64,000 bases of DNA from Asterias amurensis (taxonomy: Eukaryota; Echinodermata; Asteroidea; Forcipulatida; Asteriidae). The notes beneath the pieces were generated by a model, which was not told the DNA's origin, did not search any database, and was given only the letters and a program-made list of their open reading frames with translations. Position 1 is the stretch's first letter, and each line of letters starts with the position of its first letter. The position numbers were made by a program, and so were the translations under genes. Of this stretch, positions 15,501 through 27,500 are shown in pieces. The stretch spans positions 2,542,001 through 2,606,000 of the forward strand of contig NC_092654.1 of NCBI RefSeq assembly GCF_032118995.1, given 5' to 3'.

Positions 15501-18500
15501 CAGTGATACAGACTCTGGGCTCGTTCATCCAGATGACGCTGAAGTCGTAGAATCTGGGCTTCTAGTTTCTTGATCTTGGCATTAGCCGCCTCCAGTTTGC
15601 GGACAGCCGTTCCTTCACTCACTTGAAGGGCTACTATGTGATGATGGAGCTTTCCTACGTAGGATTCAAGTAAAGTCACAGAAATTAGCTAAGCAAGTTT
15701 TCATCGTCTCTATCAGGGTCCTATTTCATAGAGCTGCTTAAGCACAAACAGTAACTATGAGCACAACAAAATTACGCTTACCATGGCAACCAGCCAAAAT
15801 ACCATGTCACATGTGCAGTCTGTGACTGGTTTACTGCTTATTTTTGTTAAGCAAAAACTTGTTAGCAATATTTGCTCGTTAAGTATGTCCAAGAAATTGG
15901 GTGTGCTGGACTCAACTTCATGAAACTGCTAAGCAGGAAATTTTCCTAAGCAAAATAATGGCTTGGTATCAGTCGCAACAAAATAAAAGACGTGGCACTT
16001 TGGCTGGAAACCTATTTCTGCTAAGAAGAGCTTGACTCAAAAAATTTACCTATGATTGCCTTTTCATCACTCTGCGTCTGAATATCAATCAGTTGTTGCC
16101 GTAGCGATAGAACTTCCTTCTCTCTGGACACTTGTCTCGATTCCAAAGCCTTGGTCTGAAAAGACGCAACGTCAACCATTTCCTGCAAAGTAGTAAAAAA
16201 AAAAAAAAAAAAGTCAATAAGAAGCACTCGAACTCGACACATTATTTCTTCGACTCAAAATTGTACTCCTCTTATTTTCCTGGCTACCACACCTACCTTT
16301 AATTTTTCACTCTCGAGTCGTAACGTCGTCTCTGATCTCTCCAACTCGACGATACGTCTCTTATCTACATCGCTGGCTGCCTTAGTGACGCACGTCGTCA
16401 ATTCGTCTCGCAACTCCTGCTCCGTCCTTTGAGCTTCTAAATTTAGTCTGGTTAGCTTTGAAGAACAAAACAACAAATAATAAAAACAATAACTAGTTCT
16501 TATATAGCGCATTGTACAATGCACTTAACATTCCTTTAATCCTTCTCAGCTCCCATTTATACCCCTGTGTGAAGAGAAGCAAAGCATCTTGCTTAAGGAT
16601 ACAAGTGTCACGACAGGGACCCGAACCCACACTCTGATGACTTAACCACCAGAACTTGAAATTGATGCTCTAAAGAACTCGGCCATAACACGCTACATCT
16701 CTCTTAAAATATCCAAAATGTATGCACCAAATCTTAGGCGCTGAGATACATCGTTTTAGTACAGGGCACCTCTTCTACGAGTTGTGTTGTTACTACAAAA
16801 TCAAAATTCAACATTTTTGCATGAAGCCTCTTTTGAAACACCAGACAAATTTTTACACTGACGCAACAAATTTACACTTTGCTCAATACCTCAGCAAACT
16901 TCTGCTCCAGTTCCATGTTCCTGTTCTCCATCTCGACGACGGTCTTACGAAGCTGGTCTTGGATTCTCACAGCGTGCTCTGCTCGCTGTCGTTCGTTCAG
17001 TTCCTTCATCTCCATGGTAGTCAGACGTTTAGCAAGAGATAGATGCTCACTGGTACCCACTGTAGATCTTTTGCTGACGCCCTCTGTCGACAGACAATTA
17101 TAAGATTTAATAGATGTTAAATTTGCATCAGGGATAAAGAACATTAATTTTGGTTTTTACCCATACACCGATGTGTGTTAGCACTGTATAATCAGTACTT
17201 TCCCGAGTCCTGTGAAAAAATATCACAGGCATGTTACTGGGTGGGATTCGAACCCACGACCCTTGCAATTCTAGAGTAGTGTCTTACCAACTAGACTACC
17301 GAGGTTGCCCGGCAGCTAGAGGCAGTTCGAATCCTATGTTTTGGCAGCAGGTACCGCAACGATATAAATAAATAAATTATAAGATTCAGTCAAAAATATT
17401 TTAAACAATCCTTTTCAGGGCTATTTTATTATTATTATTATTTTTTTTTTTTGGGGGGGGGGACCTAACAAGACTGCAGGGCTTGTTGCTCAAAATATTT
17501 ACTCGACCAGAATTTTGTGCACAAGAGCGGGGCCCAATTTTATAGATCAGCAGAGTGTGGGTTTAAGTCATACTTGTAACACTTGTACGTGTCCATAAGC
17601 AAGACACATACCAACATTGCTGCGTCCTTCGATTGGGATGTAAAAGCCGTTGGTCCTGTTTGTTGCGTATGGCGCATGAAAAAACCCAGTGCACTTATCT
17701 AGAAGAGAAGTGGGTTTGCCCCGGTGTTCCTGGTTTGATTGACAGCCTACTGCGCTACAGCACTTAGTATACCATCACATGGTGCTATGTATAGAAGTAG
17801 GTCTCATACTTCAAACGTAGCCCCACATACCTTGCAGGAAAATACTGAATGCTGAGTGACGGATATGAGCACTATATAAGAAGCCATAATTATTAATACA
17901 TGTCTATTTCAAGAAACAACAGAATGAAGATAGCTCCTTACCTCCAATCTTGCCAAGGTTTTCCACAGCCAGCTCCAGCGTGTGTAATTTCTCTTTCTCT
18001 GTTGACAATTCTCTCTTCATGGTGTCAACGTCCTCCTCAAGACGTTTGTTCTCCAACTAAGAAGACAAAATAACAGTGGATGTTAATTTTGTTAAACCCT
18101 TAAACCGATGTGTGTTAGCACTGTAAACTCACTACTTTTAACATCTCTTAAATCGTTTCAGTACCTGCTGCTAAAATATAGCAACTTCTCCTAGCTACCG
18201 AGCAATCTCGGAGGTCTAGTTGTGAAGACACTGCTCTAGAACTGTCCGAGCAATATTTCCTGCTTAAGCAGTTCTATGAAGTTGGGCCTAGGTTCTAACC
18301 TCTAGTTGGTCGATGTGAGTATTCCTAGCCACTAGTTTATTATCTGTTTGTAGGAGGTCTCTATATTTGGCTGCTAGCTCGTTGTATTGACGATTGGAGG
18401 AGTCTAGTTCAGCCGATGGGACGCTCTCATCTAATGCTCGCTGAAGAGCCGCTATCTTGAATTGAGAAGCTTCCTACAAATTGAATAACAAGAAAAACAA

Positions 18501-21500
18501 GGTTGAAACTTTTGTAGTAATTGGATCACTAACACACATGAAAAAGGTCAAAATACATTAAAGATACTTGGTCAAATGTTAGGCCGCTTTGACTTTCAAA
18601 TTTCGATATAACATTTATTTAGCCCAATTTTATACATTTCAGAAAATTACAACCTTTCCTTTTAAGGGTAATGATAATATCAGTGGTTTCAAGTACCACT
18701 TTTAAATAATCTGCATACAACTAAAAAATAGGAAGATCCTACCTTATGCCTTTGGAGGTACCCAAGTCTCTCTGTGATTGCTGTTTCCATTTGAACCATC
18801 TCATTCCGAAGCTTGTTCACTTCCTGAAAACAACAAAGAGGCAATGAATAAAAATAGATTACAATCTAGTTTTGTGTAATGTATTTTAAGCTGGTCTTTG
18901 TGGAAGACTACATTAGGAATAGTATTGATAAAATAGGGAGGCCGTCAAAAACAGGGCTGGATAGCTCAGTTGGTTGAGCACTGGCATGTTAAACCAAAGG
19001 TCATTAGTTAAAATCCTGCTCTAGTATATTTTTCTTTGTTCAACCCCCAACAAATTTATTTAGAACCGGGCTGACATACCATAGTATAGGCTTTAAAGAC
19101 TAATAATAATCTAGATATTGACAAAATAGGGAGACCACCAACATAGGGCTAGATAGCCCAGTTGGTAGAGCGCTGGCGCTTTAATTCGAAAGTCTTTGGT
19201 TGGAATCCCACTCTAGGCAATTTTTCTTTGGTCAACTCCAAATCATTTAAAACATTTCCAAGTCTGTTTCCCTTGTGGTTTATAATATTTAATAGTAATT
19301 GCGTAATGCTTTTTATAGCTGAAATAATCAAAAAGTTAAATGTAAAGCAGATCAAAGTAGGAAGACTTTCATGCCTAAATCTAGGATTAATATTCAATCT
19401 ACCTTTCTGAGTGTTCCTTCCACTTCTTGACTGGCCGTAAATCGCCTCGTGAGGGCTCTCTCATTCACCCTGAGTACGGTGATCTTCCTGGTAGCTTCAG
19501 CCATTCTACGCTGGGGCTCGTCTCCACTCTGCTGCAATGTGTCCAACAACCTCTGAAAGAATTAAAGAATAAACACCTCAAGATTTAGAAATGAAGCTGC
19601 CTGAAGTAAGCCAGAGGTGAGAATAACCGCTTACAAATGGTATGGCATAACAGTAATATTTACACTAAACTTTGGAAAAATACAAAGATTGTGAAAGCCA
19701 AATCAAAATGAAAAAAATGAAAACGAACTTCAAAGAGATATTTAACAAAAACCTTACATTGAATTCTTGAACTTTGGCCTCCTGCTGTTCTATCTGGTCT
19801 ACAAACTTGTGCTTTGCTTTATCCCATCCCTCAGCCTGCCCTTCCCAGTCCTCCTGTTTCTCCTTGTACTCCTGGTAGAGTAGACCCTGCTGGTGGCGTA
19901 GGACGGCGAAACGACGACGATAGACAACGAGGGACGACTCGCAGTGAGTCAACTGAGTCTCTTTATTGGAGAGTTCCTGTAGACAGAATAACACTCAATG
20001 GTCAATACAGAATGAAGGCCTTTTCACACTCAGAAAATCTATGTATTGGACGTATCCATTTCCATAACGTGGATAACCTTTCACACTACAATTTTTCAAC
20101 ATAGTGTTCACATTCACAGGAAGGATGAACAAAGAAAAATCAACTAACAGGCAGAAACAAACAGATGAAGAGACAAAGGCAATCAACCAACAGACAAACA
20201 AACAGATTGTCTTACCTATAGCGCAGGTATGATTTGCTCATTGAGGGAGCTAATAATTTCTGCACTAGATACAGCCAATGCCTCAAGGTAGCTGTGACAA
20301 ACAGACCAATCAACCAACAGACAGGATTGTCTTACCTGTAGTGCATGTATGAGTTGCTCATTGAGGGAGCTAATGACCTCTGCACTAGATACAGCCATGC
20401 CTTGAGGTAGCTGTCACAAACAGACCAACAAAGGCAAACAAACAGACAGAAACAAATCAAACAGACAAACAGATTGCCTACCTGTAGTGCATGTATGAGT
20501 TGCTCATTGAGGGAGCTAATAACCTCTGCACTAGATACAGCCATGCCTTGAGGTAGCTGCATGTGATGAAGTGTAATGGCACCCTGACCCGCTTCCCTTA
20601 ATGCCTGCAGATCCTGCTCTAGTCTGGTAATCTGAAATAAGACACAAAAAACAATTTATTTTTAGAAATTGCAAATCAGTCAATCTGTCACCATTATCCT
20701 GAGGATGTTGGCTCCATAGAATTTTGTATGTCTACCCTTGCATATCTTGCGCTCTTCGCTGCTCCAGGTAGAAAGTTTTGTTAGCCAATATGTCATTTTT
20801 ACAGTTCTTCCTTAGCACATCTCGTCTATTTCTCCGAATTATTGCTTCCAGCAGAACGCATTTTGTTGAAAGTCTTTTATCTCATGTAACAAAGCAATGT
20901 CGCCTGCAACATACTAATGACCACCAAACAAATTTTACCTTGTTATTGGCCCTGTCCAGATTAATGCCCCCTTTCTCGCTCTCGTTCCTAGTCTGTCGTA
21001 GCTCCCGCCTCAACTCTTCATTGCGTCCAGTCAGCTGATCCAGCTGAGCTTTCATTACAACATTCGCATCGTAGTTTCCACCTGAGGTCTTAGTTTCTAG
21101 AAGCTGAGTAAAAAAAAATGTTTTAAAGCACTAAAGGGGTACATTGCTTTCGGACTGGGCTCTTTGGGCTATAACAAACATTGATAGAAATGAATCGCTA
21201 AGAAGATGGTTTAAAAGTAGAATATCCGATTCATTGAAATATTCATCAAAGTTTTCATTTTACTTTTCTGAACTAACACGATCTGGCTTTTTGTAGAAAT
21301 TAAATATCCAGATAAAATAACGGACCATTTAGGATAGAAGACATGCTTAGATGTGGGGGGAAACCAAAGAAATATATTCAAGGGAAGCCCACACAGTCAG
21401 AAAGGGACTGAAAACACAATCCACGTAGTGCCCCAGGCATGATTCAAAGGCAAGGAAAGGTACCACTACACCAACCAACCACTCTGACTGATGTGAGCCA

Positions 21501-24500
21501 GCTGCTGTGCCGAAAAAACGCAGGAGCTAGGGTCATTGGCAAAGAAGTGGTTCTAATCTTACCACAACCAGCCTTTCAAGGTTCGGTATCTGAAGATCCG
21601 TTGAACCACCTTGCTCATTTTGCTCCTTCAGGGCTGCAAGGATTCCTTTAATGCTTAGTTCCAATTGTGCGTTCTCATCCATCAGTTGGCGGTTCCGAGC
21701 TTCGATCTCGGCGACTCGGTTGCGGTTACGTTCCGTCGTCTGGTCTGCCTTGACAAGCTCTCTCTCAAGCTGGTTAGCCTGGTCAGAATGAAATGAGAGA
21801 GAATCAGAAAATTCCTTTTGACTTTTATCACAACCTTGCATCCACTATTTTATTAGCAGCTCACTCACAGTGAAGATACTTGCAAATCATGTCATCATTA
21901 CGCTTCATTTGAGAGGCCAAATTATCATTTACAAGGCCCCTACGATGCAACTACAAACTGTTGAGCATCTTACGGATAAGTTGTGAAGTTGCAAGGCATG
22001 TCCAAACCATCAAAGTAGCCCATCCAATCAGGGCCCAATTTCATTTCTCTGCTTACCGTAAGCAAATAATCCGCACAGGGAATTCCGTCAAGCGTAAGTT
22101 AGCAAGAAAGTATTATGCTTTTGCACGTGCGTACTCCACGTTACTAAGCATTCATTGCTTACACAGCTTGAGCAGAAATTTGGCACTTGCACAGTAAGCA
22201 CAAAAAGGTAATCGTAAGCACAGAATTCGGCGATAAAGAGCCACGAAATTGGGCCTTATTCTCATCCTACCCAGAGAGCCGCCCCAACCCCACTCCCATC
22301 ATCCTACCTTAAGCCTGAGAGAGTCTGAAGGAGCAATCTGTTGTTCACCCTTCACAAACTGCGTCAACGTGTCCCCCAGACCGATCCCGCCAGACTTCTT
22401 CTTGACCTTGAGTCCTTCGGTAAACTCCTCGATGGCGACCATGTCATCTGCCGACAACCCGAGTGCTACTGCTCGCTGAGCTCTCTGCTGGGCCAGAAGA
22501 CGCACTTGTTTCTTCAGGTCCAATCGCTCAGCTTCGAGTCGCTCCAACTCCTGGCTTAGGACCTGAACGAAAAATGAAACAATACCACATTTAAGGTACT
22601 AGTCATACATGGGACGTGATACATGTGAGGTGATACATCTTTTGTGAGGAACTATCGATATATGAGTTACTACTTGTATGTGAGGTACTCAAACTGGAAA
22701 TGCTAATCAATTGAACTAAAACCAATAAGCACACTTGTTTTTAAAAAACATTCAAATGTAGTAGGGCTCCTGTTTTGTGTGTCTAAATGCACATTTTATA
22801 CCAATTTCTAAAGAAATTTTCAAATGTTTTATATGGTTTACATTATAAAATAAAGTCCCGTTTGCTGTGTAATACATGTAAAAAAATAAACAGTGCACTT
22901 ATCGTGAAGAGAAAGGGTTCATTCCAGTGTTCCTGATCTGACTGGCAGCATATTGCGCCACAGCACCTTGTAAACCATTACATGGTGCTATATAGTCCAA
23001 TATAGTCCAAAATTTCTTGCAGGAAAATACTGAATGTTGAAGTGCCTCGAGCGTCACTGAGTTGCGGATGCGAGCGCTATATCAAAAGCCACTACTATCC
23101 CTTACCTGATTGAGTGCTCTATCCTGCTGGTGCTGTAAAGCTTTAGTCAGTCTGATCTGACCGAGGTCGAGAGCTTCTTTTGGGTCAAGACCTAGTCTCC
23201 CTCTCAACTCTTCATTCTCTTCTAATAGATCGTTCAGTGCCATCTCAAGCTTGTTGACATTCTGGGTTAGCTCTTCGATGTTGCTGGAAGGGAGACCAAG
23301 TGGATTGGTAAATAATTTTTCTTTACTTTACCTTTCAGCTTCGGATTTCATTCAACACTCACTTTATTGAAAAGCTAAACTAACGAGACTGCGCTTCTCA
23401 TACCATCTAGAACGGGAAGCTACAAAATAATAGAAACCAACTTGAAAAAAAAAAATGCTTACCGGTCTCTGACTGTGATATGTTTCTTGCACTCTTTAAT
23501 CTCTTGCACAGCCTCCACGAGACCATACTCACCCTAAAATCAAAAACAAATCTAAAGCTGTTACAAGCTGCACGACATAACTTTTGCCATTCAATATTAT
23601 TTCATTTAGTGTGCACAAATCATCAGGGTCCAATTTCATAAAGCTATTAAGCAGTAAATTCTGCTGAGCATATTTCTTTTCCAAGCAAGAAATTACTGGG
23701 GTACAAGGGTATTTTGGCTGGTAACCTCATTTGCGAAGCAAAAGTGGTTTATGCTTAAACAATTTCTTGTGCTTACAATCTTTATATAAAACTTGGCCCA
23801 GTTTTGAGCACTTTGCTAAGCAAAGTTGCAGGACAAAATCATTTCCTTTCAAATAAGAATCCCGAACTTGCTTAGCAATGTGTTTAGACTGACCGCTTCA
23901 TATTCGCTCATTCGGGTCAGAGCTTCGGTCAGTTGTTTGTCCTTCTCTCTAGCGTCCGCGTCAGCCTGCTGCATTCCATCCTCTGCATATTTAGTCTCTT
24001 TCTCTTGATCCTTAATCGTTGACCGTAGGTCACGAATCGTGTTTTGAAGTCTGACCAGTGGCGCTAAGTAAAATATGAAGAAAGGTATCAAGTTAGCATC
24101 AAGCAATCCCAAATTGCACAGTACTTTGTAAATCTATGTATGTGCTTAGCAACCAGCAGGAAACCAGACAAAAACACTTATTTTGGTTGGTAACCTATTT
24201 CTGCTAAGCAAGATTTGTCATGCGTGATTGTAGGTAGCATATTTCAAGGAAAATGATAACTTCTTACCACCACCCTGTGTTGCATCCTTTTTAAGATCCT
24301 CCAGTTGGTTGGTCAGTTCCGCCATTTCATCTGCTGATATCTCTAACTGTTTCTTCAATGAATCGAGCTGTTTATCTTTGTCTTCTAATGCCTTTAAATC
24401 AATCAAAAGAAGTATACACTGATTCATAGGTTTGAAATGTTTATTCATCTATTTATTATGTATAAAAAAAAAAAAGGAAGATAAAAAACACAAAAGACAA

Positions 24501-27500
24501 TCCAAAACAAAATACAATTGTTTTAATATTGAATGGTTTCATAATAAAGTGCATACACTGAAGAACAAAGGATTGCCCCAAATAAACCAGCTATTTTAGA
24601 TCAAAAGTCTCAAACATCAGTAAAGAATGAAATTGATGACCTTGGCAAGCCAGGTATTTTTGTTTTCTTCCTTTTTAATTTTTTTATATATTTATTAAAA
24701 GTTATTTTTAACAAAAACTGAATTTTAATTTTTAGTTGTTTCTTTTGACCAACCCACCCACAATTGTGGCAAGAAAGTTAATTTGTTTTAAACATTTATT
24801 ATTCTAAATGGCGCCCAAGACCCAAGACCGGTATTATTATTGAAGGTTAAATTCTTTCTGACTGTACCTTTGAGAGAGCAACTACTGATGTTTTATCGGT
24901 GTCCATCTGAGCCGCAGTCAGCATCTCCTTAAGATGTCTGTTTTCACTTATCACTTCTTCAATCTTTTCATCCTTCTCAGAAAGTAAATCCTGGAATCAA
25001 GAAGAGAAAAAATAAAACATCTTCATACAAAAGATGATCAGGATGTTAAATTTCCATCGGGTTACTGAAGATTATTTGTAATTTACCAATAAACCAATGC
25101 GTGTTGAGCACTCTATACTCAGTAGTTTCCTCCCATCCCTCAACAGGCATAGTACTCAGGTTGGATACGAACTAACAAACCTTGCTATTCCAGGATTCAA
25201 GGATTCAAGGCACTTTCAATTATTATGTTAACCTTTGACTTTTGAAAATATCAAAAGAAATTCCTTTATAAAATAACACAATCATAGCCTGGCGTTATAA
25301 AGCATCAATTCCTTTTCAAATCCAAAATGCCCCAACCCTCTTGGTGACTTCACTATACTCCTGGGTGAAGGGAAGCAACCATGTCAAATATGGCAAATTA
25401 AAAAGTTAAATAAACTGCTGGTCTTAAGTCTAACCTTCCACTCCTCCACTTTCTTATTCAGAGCCTCCATGATGTCATCATCTACACCTGACTTGCCTCG
25501 CAGCTGGTCCGTCAAATCTTGGATCTTAAAATAAAAGAGTTGACAGAAATATTGAGAAATATATACACAGTCAGGTGCTGATTTCCAGTTAGAATTTGCA
25601 CATAAAACATTGGGTTGATCATTAGTTTGGTCATTAGGTTGGGCATTAGGTTGGTCATCAAGGAAGGACAGGCTGCCACCATTGTTTATTATTATGATTG
25701 GCTCAATGAGAGGGAAGTCCAAGCATTCTGAGATTCCATCATACCAAGGCAGATTTTCGATCGTGGCTCACAGCCGAGGTTCTGTTAAGTTTTGTAAGTG
25801 CCTACACCAAATTATCTCACACAACAACTAAAATCCCAAAGCTACTCATAAAAACCTTTGTTCTTTCCTTTGTCAAGTCACCACTTCATTCTGGCAATGA
25901 TATTTGAAAATAAAAATGATTACTCAAGGAGCTCTAAATTCAGATAAAAATAACTTGGGCGGGCACAACAATCTTTTCAGAATACCAACAAGAAGTTTCT
26001 TTTGTTTTAATCCTTGGAAGAAAAAAAATCTTGACCAAGAGAGTAGTCAAGAGATGTACAGAAATTTAAAAACTGTAATAAAAAAGATGAAATTTGACTC
26101 AACAAATTGCAGTCCATGTGTTGACATTATGTGTGTGTGACGAGAGTGTAAGTGGTCTATACAGTCCTGAATGTGGACAGAGGTTAATATATTACCTGTT
26201 CCTTTAGGATCTCATTTTCTTTGTCCAGATTCTGAGTGACGGTATCCGTCTGTTGCAGGACTAGTTTCAGCTTAGCATGAGCCCCGGCCATGCCGTCCAT
26301 GTCTGTAGCTGCCGTCCCCAGCTTGGCCGTCATCTCAGCACACTGCTCTTGGAGCTTCTCATTGGCTTCGGTCAGATTCTGAAAAAAATATTTAGAAATG
26401 AAAGTGATTTAAAATTACATATAAAAAATACTATAATTTTGGTTACACCCTTACACTGATAGGTGTTAAGCACTGTATACTCAGTAATTTCCCGAGTTCT
26501 CAAAAAAATCTCAAAAAATCAAAAGGCAAAAAAAAGACACTTGCAGCCTCAAGATAAAAGTTGGAATAAATACAGTGTTCCATTAACAAAACACCAAAAC
26601 ACCAATTGAAACACCCGAGAACCAGTCAAAATTCTCTCCCAAGTGGTCCATATTGCTAGTTCACTGTTGAAAAGCATGCTTATTTCCTTCGTTAGGAATT
26701 TGTAAAAAAAGCTGGCGGAGTTGTGAAATTAAAAACTAGCTGGTCCTGGTGGCCAGTCACTAAAAAAGTTGCAGGTAATCCCTGGACTGTTACCTGAATT
26801 TCTTCCAGCTGATCATTGAGTTCTCTGTTCTTGTCTCGTAGTTTGTCCTGAAACTCGACGTCATCACCTCGTCGTTGGAGCATGCTCTCCCGCTGTGATT
26901 CCATCTGACGTTGGTAGTCTCGGAGATCTGTTCGTAACATGTCATTCTTTGGACAGGATGGTGGACAATATCAATTAGTCTGGTAGATCGGTTGTGTTTA
27001 GAAAACAAACTGCTTTCAAATCTTGTTTGGATCAAATTCAGCTTTGGGCCGATCCCTAAAACCTAGCAGTGTTGATTGGCCAATTTCATAGATCTGCTTA
27101 GGCAAGAAAATACAGTGCTTAACCATTTTCTGCTTATATCAGTCACATATTATACGTCACAAATTGAGTTGATTGATCAAGAGTGGTCTCCAAAGTTAAT
27201 GTTGGCCCAAAGAATATTTGTTTTTAAGATAAATATTTGTTTCTTTGAGGTTTTTCCTCGCCTCTGTGGTCTATGTGTAATACCTGTTTTACCCTGCAAG
27301 CTAAAAACATCATAAAATGTGAGGCTTCCCGTGTCTAAACAAAATAGACTTGAAAAATTCAACGCAAAATATACAAAAATTCTTGAGTTTTTAGTTTTTA
27401 TACAAAGTTGTTGAATAACTTACATCTCGTTTGAGCTCCCTGATCTCCCGTTCTGCTTCCTCAGCTCTGGATGCAAACTATAGAGGGCAAAAACAAGTAA

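Noticed and set aside
17230-17310. tRNA gene (GGTTCGAATCCCACC)
   Set aside because: A and B boxes are good, but acceptor stem and anticodon arm do not pair. Related copies with the same tail show it is a SINE-like repeat.
19146-19218. tRNA gene (TAGCCCAGTTGGTAGAGCG)
   Set aside because: No proper acceptor stem and a degenerate T arm; it belongs to a repeat family with four more copies in CEP290 introns.
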